A stretch of 64,000 nt of DNA, taken from assembly GCA_021462855.1 (NCBI GenBank), contig JAJTXQ010000041.1, positions 43,031 to 107,030 on the forward strand, read 5' to 3'. Made by a program: the position numbers and the translations under genes. The notes beneath the pieces were generated by a model. The model worked only from the letters and a program-made list of their open reading frames with translations, searched no databases and had not been told where the DNA came from. Shown piece after piece: positions 17,274 to 25,188 of the stretch. How positions within the stretch are numbered: position 1 is the first letter of the stretch; each line of letters starts with the position of its first letter. The stretch comes from Dehalococcoidia bacterium (GTDB lineage Bacteria; Chloroflexota; Dehalococcoidia; DSTF01; JACRBR01).

Positions 17274-18220
17274 TGGCGACGACGACAACCGAGGGCAGCG
17301 GGTCGGCGCGGCTCTTCGTGGCGGAGCAGGAGCTCGGCAAGCAGCGCGGGCTCTGGGGTGACGCGTTCCGGCGGCTGCTGCGCAACCGCCTCGCGACGGC
17401 CGCGGGCGCGCTGCTGCTCATCATCTTCGCGCTGGCGTTTGTCGGCGCGCGCTGGGGCCCCGTCGCGCGCTACGGGCCGGACGACCGCGACTATACGCCC
17501 GGCGCGCAGCAGGCCGGTCCGACGTGGGACCACTGGTTCGGCACGGACCAGTTGGGCCGCGACCTCTTCGCGCGCGTGCTTGAAGGGACGCGCATCTCGC
17601 TCCAGATCGGGCTCGGCACGCAGTTGCTGGTGTTGGCGATCGGCATCGCCGTCGGCTCCGCGGCGGCATTCGGGGGCAAGCTCGGCGACAACCTGCTGAT
17701 GCGGTTCACGGACATCTGGTTCAGCATCCCGGACCTGCTGGCGATCATCCTGCTGCGCGCGGTGCTGGTGGGCCGCGACATCCCGATCCTGACGGAGCCG
17801 AAGGTGCTGATGATCGTCGCCATCGCCATGGTGCAGTGGACGACGGTGGCGCGGCTCGTGCGCGGGCAGATGCTGTCGCTGGCGGAGCGCGACTTCGTGA
17901 CGGCGGCGCGCGCGCTCGGCGCGTCGCGGACGAGCATCGTGTTCAAGCACATGCTCCCGAACACGCTGGGGCCCGTGATCGTCGCGATTACCTTCGGCAT
18001 TCCGGTGGCGATCTTCGCCGAGGCGGCGCTGGGATTCGTGGGGCTGGGCGTCCCGCCTCCGGCCGCCAGCCTGGGCACGCTTGTGAACGTGGGATATAGC
18101 CTGATCCAGCGCAATACGTGGGCGGTCGTCTTCCCGGCGGCGGCGATCGCCATGCTCATGCTCAGCTTCACATTCCTCGGCGATGGCCTGCGCGACGCCC
18201 TCGACCCGCGCACGCGCTGA
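17273..18220 (+). CDS. ABC transporter permease, DppC type
   Basis: 315 residues. The N-terminal OppC-type segment ('FRRLLRNRLATAAGALLLII'), 'HWFGTDQLGRDLFARVLEGT' and the EAA loop 'FVTAARALGASRTSIVFKHM' are diagnostic. It is the second half of the membrane channel. The cluster stops here: the next genes are unrelated, so the DppD/DppF-type ATPases must be encoded elsewhere. Confidence 0.9.
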   Translation: MATTTTEGSGSARLFVAEQELGKQRGLWGDAFRRLLRNRLATAAGALLLIIFALAFVGARWGPVARYGPDDRDYTPGAQQAGPTWDHWFGTDQLGRDLFARVLEGTRISLQIGLGTQLLVLAIGIAVGSAAAFGGKLGDNLLMRFTDIWFSIPDLLAIILLRAVLVGRDIPILTEPKVLMIVAIAMVQWTTVARLVRGQMLSLAERDFVTAARALGASRTSIVFKHMLPNTLGPVIVAITFGIPVAIFAEAALGFVGLGVPPPAASLGTLVNVGYSLIQRNTWAVVFPAAAIAMLMLSFTFLGDGLRDALDPRTR

Positions 18221-18278
18221 GCGTCCGAGGCGCTCCTTGACATCGCCTGGCGCGATATTCCGGCGGTGGCATTGGTGA

Positions 18279-18284
18279 TATGAT
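18279..18284 (+). promoter_or_regulatory. -10-like box (TATGAT)
   Basis: TATGAT, 30 nt before the TTG start at 18315; no matching -35. Confidence 0.3.
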
Positions 18285-18314
18285 TCCCCCGCACGCTGTC
18301 AGTGAGGAGCGCCG

Positions 18315-18665
18315 TTGTTGTCCGAGTCCCTGCTCTTCGTCGCGACGTTCCGCGACTGGGTGATCATCTTCATGGGCATCGCTGTTGCCGCGTTTTTCGT
18401 CGTGGCGATGGTCGTGATGCTCGTGCTCGGGTTGCTGACGCGCTCGCTGCTGAAGAAGACGTCGTCGGTGCTCGATGACAACGTGCGGCCGCTGCTCGAC
18501 AGCGCGAAGCAGACGACCGACGGCGTAAAGGGCACGACGACGTACGTCTCGAACGCTGCCGTCACGCCGATCATCAAGACCTATGGCGTGGTCGCGGGCG
18601 TGCGGCGCGCGGCCGGCGTGCTGGCGGGGCTCACCGGCTCCGGCGGCGACCGTCCACGGGAATAA
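18315..18665 (+). CDS. Small membrane-anchored protein of unknown function
   Basis: 116 residues from a TTG start behind GTGAGGAG. One strong membrane helix (about 13-42) precedes an amphipathic helix-rich segment ('LDDNVRPLLDSAKQTTDGVKGTTTYV'), a layout like DUF948-type proteins. The soluble part ends in a basic, Gly-rich tail. Function unknown. The next gene, 49 nt downstream, also encodes a membrane-anchored helical protein, so they may act together at the membrane. Confidence 0.6.
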   Translation: MLSESLLFVATFRDWVIIFMGIAVAAFFVVAMVVMLVLGLLTRSLLKKTSSVLDDNVRPLLDSAKQTTDGVKGTTTYVSNAAVTPIIKTYGVVAGVRRAAGVLAGLTGSGGDRPRE

Positions 18666-18714
18666 GCGGCTCCCCGCCGCGCATCGTTCGTTTCGCCAGT
18701 CCCGGAGGTGCGAC

Positions 18715-19323
18715 ATGGCCGACCACAACGGCACGGGCAACGACTCCGCCACCGCCGTCCTCGAACCGGCGGCGGTGAAGCCTGCGGCGGCGGAGATCGC
18801 GTCGCCGGCAAAGGACGCCGAGCAGACGAAGAAGAAGCGGGGCAAGGAGAAGCCGAAGAAGGACGAGAAGGACGCTCTCGAGTACGAAGTCGAGTTCGAG
18901 ACGCCGTTCGGGAAGATCGAGTTCGAGTTCGAGCCGATCGACCGCAAGAAGAAGAAGGACGAGGAACGCCGCGAGAAAGCCGAGAAGGCGGCGCTGAAGC
19001 TCGCCGAGAAACAGGCGAAGCTTGCCGAGAAGCGCGCGAAGCGGGGCGACGGCCGGCGGCGCGGCGGCATCCTGGTGCCGCTGCTGATCTTCGCACTGAT
19101 CGCCGGCGCGATCATCGCCGCGTACTGGCTGTTCGCGCGGCCGGGCGAGGACGAGGTGCCACCGGAGTACCTCACCGACCCCGACATGCAGCCGCAGCCG
19201 CAGGGGTTCGTCGAGAAGGCGCGCGCGCGCGTGAGCAGCGCGGTGCGCGCCGGCCGGCAGGCGTCACGCGAAGCGCAGCGCGAGCAGGAGCAGCGGTTCG
19301 AGGACTTGACGAGCGGGCGGTAG
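18715..19323 (+). CDS. Charged single-pass membrane protein of unknown function
   Basis: 202 residues; CGGAGGTG precedes the ATG. Residues 1-118 are extremely Lys/Glu-rich with a probable coiled coil ('EKAALKLAEKQAKLAEKRAK'). One membrane helix (about 119-141, 'ILVPLLIFALIAGAIIAAYW') and a C-terminal amphipathic Arg/Gln/Glu-rich helix follow. No catalytic motif. Not recognised. Confidence 0.6.
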   Translation: MADHNGTGNDSATAVLEPAAVKPAAAEIASPAKDAEQTKKKRGKEKPKKDEKDALEYEVEFETPFGKIEFEFEPIDRKKKKDEERREKAEKAALKLAEKQAKLAEKRAKRGDGRRRGGILVPLLIFALIAGAIIAAYWLFARPGEDEVPPEYLTDPDMQPQPQGFVEKARARVSSAVRAGRQASREAQREQEQRFEDLTSGR

Positions 19324-19363
19324 GCCCAATCGCGGGGGTTCGTCCGTCATCCGGAGGCGTTGC

Positions 19364-19369
19364 TATACT
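19364..19369 (+). promoter_or_regulatory. -10 box of the tRNA-Ser genes
   Basis: TATACT, 6 nt before the mature 5' end of tRNA-Ser(CGA), so the primary transcript would have almost no 5' leader. Confidence 0.6.
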
Positions 19370-19375
19370 CCACCC

Positions 19376-19462
19376 GGAGAGGTGTCCGAGTGGTTGATGG
19401 TGCCGCTCTCGAAAAGCGGTAGGCGATGAGCCTCGCGGGTTCGAATCCCGCCCTCTCCGCCA
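19376..19462 (+). tRNA. tRNA-Ser (anticodon CGA)
   Basis: Acceptor GGAGAGG/CCTCTCC, anticodon stem CCGCT/AGCGG with loop CTCGAAA (anticodon CGA, codon UCG), a long class II variable arm, T-arm GCGGG-TTCGAAT-CCCGC, discriminator G and an encoded CCA. Confidence 0.95.
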
Positions 19463-19474
19463 TTTGACCGCGCG

Positions 19475-19500
19475 GAACCCGGGCGCTGCTCCGGGTTCTT
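19475..19500 (+). terminator. Hairpin between the two tRNA-Ser genes
   Basis: 8-bp stem GAACCCGG / CCGGGTTC, loop of 8, then TT. Weak T-tract, so partial termination or a processing signal. Confidence 0.4.
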
Positions 19501-19517
19501 GCATGCGGAGGCCACGC

Positions 19518-19607
<90 letters not shown>

Positions 19608-19713
19608 CCCGCACCGCATGAAGGCGGGCGCCGCCCGGGCCGCGGGCCGGGCGACCGGCCCCGGTGCGATCATCGAGGCGCCGTACGCCGGGCGCGCGCG
19701 CCACGTGGGCGTG

Positions 19714-20208
19714 CTAGAACGGCAGGCCTTTCAACCCCTGGAACCCCTTGACGGTGGAGATGTCGCCGGCGTGTCCCGCCACGTGCATGCCCATCAACTG
19801 CAGCACGAACGCGACGGTCTGCTTGCCGAAGAAGCGCGTATCGACCTCGCGGTCGAGGTCCGCCTCGGAGAGCGTGCCGACGTACGCGAGCGCCCCGTCG
19901 AGCATGCGCTGCTGGTAGTCCATCACCGGGGCGATGGAGATCTGGCCGTCGTGCTTCCACACCTCGAGGGGGTTGGCGGGCAGGCCGTGCTCCGAGGCGA
20001 AGGCCGTCCACGACGGCTGCTCGCCGCGCAGGATGCCGTTGATGAAGAAGTCGAGCGACGAAATGACGTGCACGTGCGTGTGCGCGACGGAGTTCGCCGT
20101 GCCGGGCGGCGTGAAGTTGTACTGGACCTGGTCCATGCCGTCGACCGACGGCCTGAGCAGGTTGAAGGTCTGTTCGAGCGCCTGGCGGGCGTATGTCACG
20201 GAATCCAC
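19714..20208 (-). CDS. DinB family protein
   Basis: 164 residues from the GTG at 20208, chosen because AGGGGG lies 4 nt upstream; a longer frame is open to 20280. Helical DinB/YfiT-like fold with metal-ligand histidines in 'AHTHVHVISSLDF' and 'HVAGHAGDIS'. DinB relatives are metal-dependent and often thiol-handling; the specific role is unknown. It faces the tRNA genes, its stop lying 106 nt beyond the second tRNA. Confidence 0.75.
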   Translation of the reverse strand: MDSVTYARQALEQTFNLLRPSVDGMDQVQYNFTPPGTANSVAHTHVHVISSLDFFINGILRGEQPSWTAFASEHGLPANPLEVWKHDGQISIAPVMDYQQRMLDGALAYVGTLSEADLDREVDTRFFGKQTVAFVLQLMGMHVAGHAGDISTVKGFQGLKGLPF

Positions 20209-20300
20209 GTTTCCCCCTGTCCTCGCGAAACCTCGGTTTTCACAGGGGCGCAGCGTGGCACGCGCGGTCACTACCGTCAAGCTAGTCGCTGCGGATTCGC

Positions 20301-21383
20301 TCAGTCGCTGCGTGCGCGGGCAATCGTGCCGCCGCCGATGACCTCATCGCCGTCGTAGAAGACGGCGGCCTGGCCGGGCGTGATCGCGCGCTGCCGCGCG
20401 TCGAACGTCACCGTTGCGCCACCGCCGGGCGATGGCGAGACGAGCGCGGGCGCGGCGGGCGTGCGGTAGCGCACCTTCACAGCGGCGCGGAACGGCGCGG
20501 CGGGCGTGGCGCCGGCCGTCCAGTTCAGGCGTTCGGCTTCGAGCCCGCGCGCGTACAGGCCGGCTTCGTCGCCGACGACGACGACCTGTGCCGCGGCATC
20601 GATGTCCGTTACGAAGCGCGGCGCGCCCGCAGCCACGCCAAGTCCGCGGCGCTGGCCGATGGTGAATCCGGCCACGCCGTCGTGCGCGCCGATGTCGTTG
20701 CCGGCGGTGTCGCGGAGGACGCCCGCGGCGGCAGGAAGCCGCTGGCGCAGGAACGCCTTGTAGTCGCCGTCGGGCACAAAGCAGATGTCGGCGCTGTCGG
20801 GCTTGTCGGCGAGGCCGAGGCGCATCTCCTGCGCCAGCGCGCGGATCGCCGGCTTGTCGTATCCCCCGACGGGGAACAGGGTGCGTGCCAGCTCCGCCTG
20901 GCCGAGCGTGTACAGCACGTACGACTGATCCTTCGCGTCGTCGACGGCGCGCCGCAGGCGGTAGCGCCCGCCGGCGCGGTCGATGCGCGCATAGTGGCCG
21001 GTGGCGAGGAAATCCGCGTCGAACGCGAGCGCGCGGTCGAGCAGCGCGCGAAACTTGACGTGCTCGTTGCAGGCGAGGCAGGGGTTGGGCGTGCGCCCGC
21101 GCGCGTATTCGTCGATGAAGTAGTCGACGACGCGCTCCTTGAACTCGCGCTCCATGTTCAGCACGTAGTGGGGTATGCCGATGGCGGCGGCGGCCTGCCT
21201 CGCGTCGTCGGTGTCCTCGACGGAGCAGCAGCGCTTCTTGTGGCGCGGCGCCGCCGGGTCGTCGAGTGTCCACAGCCGCATCGTGATGCCGATGACGTCG
21301 TACCCGGCGCGCGCGAGGAGGCCCGCCGCCACCGCCGAATCGACGCCGCCGCTCATCGCCACGACCACACGCTGCGTTGTCAC
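20301..21383 (-). CDS. mnmA: tRNA-specific 2-thiouridylase MnmA
   Basis: 360 residues from a GTG start with AAGGAG upstream. PP-loop motif S11-GGVDS16 binds ATP. The catalytic cysteine pair is C102 in 'NPCLACNEHVKF' and the Cys of 'ADICFVPDGDY', and 'ATGHYARI' is also present. It installs the 2-thio group on U34 of tRNA Lys, Glu and Gln. Full length for the family. Confidence 0.95.
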   Translation of the reverse strand: MTTQRVVVAMSGGVDSAVAAGLLARAGYDVIGITMRLWTLDDPAAPRHKKRCCSVEDTDDARQAAAAIGIPHYVLNMEREFKERVVDYFIDEYARGRTPNPCLACNEHVKFRALLDRALAFDADFLATGHYARIDRAGGRYRLRRAVDDAKDQSYVLYTLGQAELARTLFPVGGYDKPAIRALAQEMRLGLADKPDSADICFVPDGDYKAFLRQRLPAAAGVLRDTAGNDIGAHDGVAGFTIGQRRGLGVAAGAPRFVTDIDAAAQVVVVGDEAGLYARGLEAERLNWTAGATPAAPFRAAVKVRYRTPAAPALVSPSPGGGATVTFDARQRAITPGQAAVFYDGDEVIGGGTIARARSD

Positions 21384-21458
21384 GATCGCGCTGTCACTCC
21401 TTCGTCACGCCCGCCGTCCATCCAGCCTAGCGCACGCTTCGCGCGCCCCGCTACGCGA

Positions 21459-21464
21459 TATACT
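21459..21464 (+). promoter_or_regulatory. -10 box of rsfS
   Basis: TATACT; the predicted start near 21471 leaves a leader of about 38 nt that contains ACGGAGG (21495-21501). Confidence 0.5.
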
Positions 21465-21509
21465 TGCACCGGCCTTGACGCGCCCGCGCGCACGACGGAG
21501 GACACGCGA

Positions 21510-21854
21510 CTGGAGTCCAGCGAACTCGCCCAGCGGCTTGCGGACCTGCTCTCGGAGCGGCAAGCGCAGGACATCGCCCTGATGGACATCAGCAAGGTCT
21601 CCACGTTCACCGACTACTTCGTCATCGCCACGGCGGGCAACCCGCGGCAGATGAACGCGCTCATTGACTCGCTCGACCGCGACCTGCGCGAGGAAGGCAT
21701 CCGCCCGAGCCGGGTGGAGGGCGCGATCGACTCCGGATGGGTGCTGGTCGACTTCGGCGACGCCATCGTGCACCTGTTCGCGCCGCGCGAACGCACGTAT
21801 TACAACATCGAGGGGCTGTGGGCGAAGGGCGTGTCCGTCGTCCACATGCAGTGA
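21510..21854 (+). CDS. rsfS: Ribosomal silencing factor RsfS (probable CTG start)
   Basis: 114 residues. The RsfS/Iojap core is plain: 'ALMDISKVSTFTDYFVIATAGNPRQ', 'GWVLVDFGDAIVHLF', 'RTYYNIEGLW'. It binds ribosomal protein uL14 and blocks subunit joining when nutrients are short. Family members carry about 20 residues before the core. The only codon placed to give that here, 8 nt behind GGAGG, is a CTG at 21510; no ATG/GTG/TTG lies between the promoter and the core. ATG 21582 would cut into the domain. Confidence 0.85.
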   Translation: MESSELAQRLADLLSERQAQDIALMDISKVSTFTDYFVIATAGNPRQMNALIDSLDRDLREEGIRPSRVEGAIDSGWVLVDFGDAIVHLFAPRERTYYNIEGLWAKGVSVVHMQ

Positions 21855-21857
21855 GGG

Positions 21858-22325
21858 CTACCGGCGGGGCCGCAGCTTCCGCACGATCGCCTCGTACCGC
21901 TCGCCCGACGCGATGACGTCGATCTCGCGCGCCTTCGCGCCGTCGTACGCCAGGACGATGCGCAGGTGCTCCGGCGGCATCTCGGCGCCGGCCCGTTCCG
22001 GCCACTCGATGCAGAGCACACCGCTGGCGGCAAGCTCGTCGAGCGCGAGCTCGGCGACCTGCTCGGGGTCTTCGAGCCGGTAGAGGTCAGCGTGGTACAG
22101 CCGCAGCGCCGGCCCCTGGTACTCGTTCATGATCACGAACGACGAACTCTTGATCTGGTCCTCGATCCCCATGCCGCGGCCGACGCCCTGCGCGAGCACC
22201 GTCTTGCCGGCGCCGAGCTCGCCCGACAGCAGCACGACGTCGCCCGCGCGCAGCAGGCGGCCGATGCGCTCGCCGAAACGGCGCGTGCCGGAGGGGCCGC
22301 GCGAGTGCAGGCGCACGCCGCTCAC
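21858..22325 (-). CDS. tsaE: tRNA threonylcarbamoyladenosine synthesis ATPase TsaE
   Basis: 155 residues. Walker A GELGAGKTVLAQ, 'SSSFVIMNEYQG' and 'LYHADLYRLEDPEQVAEL' are TsaE signatures. With TsaB and TsaD it makes t6A37 of ANN-decoding tRNAs. GTG 22325 overlaps the thiL stop as GTGA, so the pair is translationally coupled. The frame is open upstream, but the overlap start fits the family's length. Confidence 0.9.
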   Translation of the reverse strand: MSGVRLHSRGPSGTRRFGERIGRLLRAGDVVLLSGELGAGKTVLAQGVGRGMGIEDQIKSSSFVIMNEYQGPALRLYHADLYRLEDPEQVAELALDELAASGVLCIEWPERAGAEMPPEHLRIVLAYDGAKAREIDVIASGERYEAIVRKLRPRR

Positions 22326-23317
22326 GTCTCGCGTCCCAGGTGGTCCCACCCGGCGGAGGTCAGGCGCACCTCGCCGCCGGCGGCGTCGAGCATGCGCACG
22401 CCGCGCCGCTCGGTGATCGAGCCGATGATCGTCACGCCGGTCGCGCCATCCGCGCGCAGCGCCGCATCGGCGGCGCGCAGGCGCGGTTCCGGCGCGACGA
22501 GCAGCAGTTCGTAGTCCTCGCCGCCGCTGGCCGCCATCGTGCGGGCGTCGGCGGGGTACGCCGCGGCGAGCGCGGGCGCGATGGGGATGTCACGGAAGCG
22601 CACATCGGCGCCGCAGCCGCTCTCGTCGCAGATGTGGCCGAGGTCTTGCGCCAGCCCGTCGCTGATGTCCATGCCGCACGTCACGCCGGCCGCGATGGCG
22701 GCGACGCCGGCATCGACGCGCGGGCGCGGGCGCATGTGCGCGGCGACGAGCGCGGCGCGCGTCGCGCCTTCGAGCAGCGCGCGCAAGCCGCCGGCCGAGG
22801 CGCCGAGCGTGCCCGTCACGCCGACCGCGTCACCCGGGCGGGCAGCGTCGCGCCGCAGCAGCAGCGGCGTGCCATCGGCGGCGCACGCCGCCTCGCCAAG
22901 AAGCGCGACGGTGACGGAGAACACGGGGGCCGCGACGATATCGCCGCCGGCGATGGTCACGGCGTGCGCCTCCGCGCACTCGCGCAGCCCGGCGTACAGC
23001 TCGTCGATCGGGTCGACGGACATGCGCGGCAGGGACAGCGTGACGAGCGCGAACGACGGCCGTCCGCCCATCGCGGCGATGTCGCTGACGTTTGACGCCA
23101 GCGCCTTCCACCCGACATCGGACCACGCCACCTGGCCGGGAAGGAAGTGGACGCCGGCGACCATCGTGTCGGTGGTGGCGATGACGCAGGCGGCGCCGCT
23201 GCGCCAGACCGCCGCATCGTCGCCGATGCCGGCGACCAGGCGCGCGTCCGCGGGCGCGCCGAGCATGCCGCGGATGCGCTCGATCAGCCCGAACTCGCCG
23301 AGGTCGGTGGTGTCCAC
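22322..23317 (-). CDS. thiL: Thiamine-monophosphate kinase
   Basis: 331 residues. PurM/ThiL fold: 'GEFGLIERI' start, 'GIGDDAAVW', 'ATTDTMVAGVHFLP', 'ASNVSDIAAMGGRPSFALVTL', 'AGGDIV', 'ISDGLAQDLGHI', 'GGEDYELL'. It phosphorylates thiamine phosphate to thiamine diphosphate. The GTG at 23317 is preferred to the ATG at 23344 because TATACT ends exactly 6 nt before it, which would make the mRNA leaderless and leave the ATG outside the transcript. The tsaE gene follows. Confidence 0.92.
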   Translation of the reverse strand: MDTTDLGEFGLIERIRGMLGAPADARLVAGIGDDAAVWRSGAACVIATTDTMVAGVHFLPGQVAWSDVGWKALASNVSDIAAMGGRPSFALVTLSLPRMSVDPIDELYAGLRECAEAHAVTIAGGDIVAAPVFSVTVALLGEAACAADGTPLLLRRDAARPGDAVGVTGTLGASAGGLRALLEGATRAALVAAHMRPRPRVDAGVAAIAAGVTCGMDISDGLAQDLGHICDESGCGADVRFRDIPIAPALAAAYPADARTMAASGGEDYELLLVAPEPRLRAADAALRADGATGVTIIGSITERRGVRMLDAAGGEVRLTSAGWDHLGRET

Positions 23318-23323
23318 GCGGCC

Positions 23324-23329
23324 AGTATA
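23324..23329 (-). promoter_or_regulatory. Leaderless -10 box of thiL
   Basis: TATACT on the minus strand, 6 nt before GTG 23317. It is divergent from the metallophosphoesterase box at 23339. Confidence 0.65.
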
Positions 23330-23338
23330 CGTAGCTGC

Positions 23339-23344
23339 TAGCAT
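23339..23344 (+). promoter_or_regulatory. Leaderless -10 box of the metallophosphoesterase gene
   Basis: TAGCAT, then 5 nt, then ATG; back to back with the thiL box. Confidence 0.45.
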
Positions 23345-23349
23345 GCGCC

Positions 23350-24081
23350 ATGCGCATCGCCATCGTCTCCGACGTGCACGCGAACATCGAGGCGCTCGAC
23401 GCTGTGCTGGCCGACGCCGCCGCTGGCGGCGAAGTCGGCGCGGTGTGGTGCACCGGCGATCTCGTGGGCTACGGGCCGGATCCGGGCGCCGTGATCGACC
23501 GCCTGCGCGCCGCGGGCGCGCTCTGCATCGCCGGCAACCATGACCTGGCGGCGACCGGCCGGATGGACGACAACGAGTTCAACCCGGCGGCCAGGGCGGC
23601 GGCGCGCTGGACGGCGAGCGCCCTGTCGGCGGAGCATCGTGCGTGGCTTGCCGCGCTGCCGCTGGTGTGCGTGGAAGGCGAGTTCACGCTGGTGCACGGC
23701 AGCCTGCGGGAGCCCGCGTGGGAGTACCTGCTGTCGGGCGAGCAGGCGCTGGACCAGTTCGCGCTGCAGGAGACGCACGCGAGCATCGTCGGGCACTCGC
23801 ACGTCCAGTTCTACGCAGAGGAATGCGAGACGACCCCGGAGCTGATCGGCGTGCGCGACGGCGATAGCCTCGCGCTAGGAGAGGCGCGCGTCATTCTCAA
23901 CCCGGGCGGCGCCGGGCAGCCGCGCGATGGCGACCCGCGCGCGCCGTACATGCTGTACGATGACGCGGCGCGGACCGTCAGGTGGCGCCGCGTGCCGTAC
24001 GACTTCACCAGCACCCAGCGCAAGATCGTCGCGGCAGGGTTGCCGCAGCGGCTCGCCGACCGCCTCGCGCTGGGGCGATAG
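23350..24081 (+). CDS. Metallophosphoesterase (YfcE/MJ0936-like phosphodiesterase)
   Basis: 243 residues. The five calcineurin-type motifs are in order: 'IVSDVHANIEAL', 'GDLVGYG', 'GNHD', 'LVHGS' and 'GHSHVQ', binding two metals. The fold hydrolyses phosphodiesters or phosphomonoesters; small members act on nucleotides or signalling molecules, but the substrate here is unknown. holB starts 10 nt downstream, so they are likely co-transcribed. Confidence 0.85.
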   Translation: MRIAIVSDVHANIEALDAVLADAAAGGEVGAVWCTGDLVGYGPDPGAVIDRLRAAGALCIAGNHDLAATGRMDDNEFNPAARAAARWTASALSAEHRAWLAALPLVCVEGEFTLVHGSLREPAWEYLLSGEQALDQFALQETHASIVGHSHVQFYAEECETTPELIGVRDGDSLALGEARVILNPGGAGQPRDGDPRAPYMLYDDAARTVRWRRVPYDFTSTQRKIVAAGLPQRLADRLALGR

Positions 24082-24091
24082 GGGGCTTCGC

Positions 24092-25156
24092 ATGCCCTGG
24101 ACCGTCATTGGGCAGGACCACGCGCTCGGCGTGCTGAAGAACGCCGCGCGCGACGGCGGCCGGCTGGCGCACGCGTACCTGTTCGCCGGCCCGGCGCACA
24201 CCGGCAAGACGCTCGCCGCGCTGCAGTTCGCGCAGGCGCTGAACTGCACGGGCGAGGAGCCGCCGTGCGGCCGCTGCCGCGCCTGCGAGAAGATCGCCTC
24301 CGGCGCCCACCCGGATGTCGAGGTCGTCGGCGTGGGCGGGCCGTGCAACGAAGCGGATCACGCGCACACGGCCGCGGACTCGCGCGGGATCCGCATCTGC
24401 CAGGTACGGCGGATGGAGACGGTGATCAGCCGCGCGCCCTTCGAGGGGCGCTACCGCGTGCAGATCATCGAGCCGGCGGAGCGGCTGAACCCCGAAGCCG
24501 AGGTGGCGTTGCTCAAGACGCTCGAAGAGCCGCCGCCGAACGTGGTGCTGATCCTGATCACCGAGCAGGAGGACAAGCTGCTCGAGACGGTGCGCTCGCG
24601 CGCCCGCCGGCTCGCCTTCGGCGGCGCGCCAAAGGAGATCATCGAAACGGCGTTGCGCACGCGGTGGAGCGCCGAGCCCGAGCGCGCGGCGGAACTGGCG
24701 CGGCTCTCCGGCGGCCGCATCGGCTGGGCGGTGATCGCGCTGCACGACGAGACGATGATGGAGCAGCGCCACCGCGCCCTCGCCGAGGCCGAGGCGATGG
24801 CAGCGGCGGCGCTGGCCGAGCGGTTCGCGTATGCCGGGAAGCTCGGCGGCAGCTACACGAAGGAGCGTGCGCTGGTGCAGCAGACGCTCGAACTATGGCA
24901 GGAGTGGTGGCGCGACATCCTGCTCATCGCCGCCGGGCGCGAGGAGCGCGCGGTGCACCGCGACCGATTGGACAGGCTGCGCGCGCTCGCGGCACAATGC
25001 GAGGTCAGCGCGGCCGTGCGCGCGCTCCGCGCGATCGCCGACGCCCGCGAGCAGCTCGAGGAGAACGCGAGCCCGGTGCTCGCGCTCGAGGTGATGATGC
25101 TGGCGGTGCCGCGCCTGCGCCCGAACGCCGTCGCGGCGCGATTGTCCGCGAGCTGA
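24092..25156 (+). CDS. holB: DNA polymerase III clamp-loader subunit delta'
   Basis: 354 residues. AAA+ domain starting 'MPWTVIGQDHALGVLKNAAR', P-loop 'AGPAHTGKTLAA', a zinc knuckle from Cys residues in 'CTGEEPPCGRCRACEKI', 'RYRVQIIEPAERLNPEAEVA', 'LLKTLEEPPPNVVLILIT'. The sensor region reads VRSRARRL, where many DnaX relatives have SRC. It is part of the clamp loader that places the sliding clamp on primed DNA. ricT follows 32 nt on, a common pairing in Gram-positive genomes. Confidence 0.9.
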   Translation: MPWTVIGQDHALGVLKNAARDGGRLAHAYLFAGPAHTGKTLAALQFAQALNCTGEEPPCGRCRACEKIASGAHPDVEVVGVGGPCNEADHAHTAADSRGIRICQVRRMETVISRAPFEGRYRVQIIEPAERLNPEAEVALLKTLEEPPPNVVLILITEQEDKLLETVRSRARRLAFGGAPKEIIETALRTRWSAEPERAAELARLSGGRIGWAVIALHDETMMEQRHRALAEAEAMAAAALAERFAYAGKLGGSYTKERALVQQTLELWQEWWRDILLIAAGREERAVHRDRLDRLRALAAQCEVSAAVRALRAIADAREQLEENASPVLALEVMMLAVPRLRPNAVAARLSAS

Positions 25157-25188
25157 CGCGACCAGAAAGGAACCGCCTCGGCGGGAGA

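Noticed and set aside
18237..18242. Perfect TTGACA upstream of the 116-residue gene
   Set aside because: No -10-like hexamer at 16-19 nt; the nearest TATGAT is 36 nt away.
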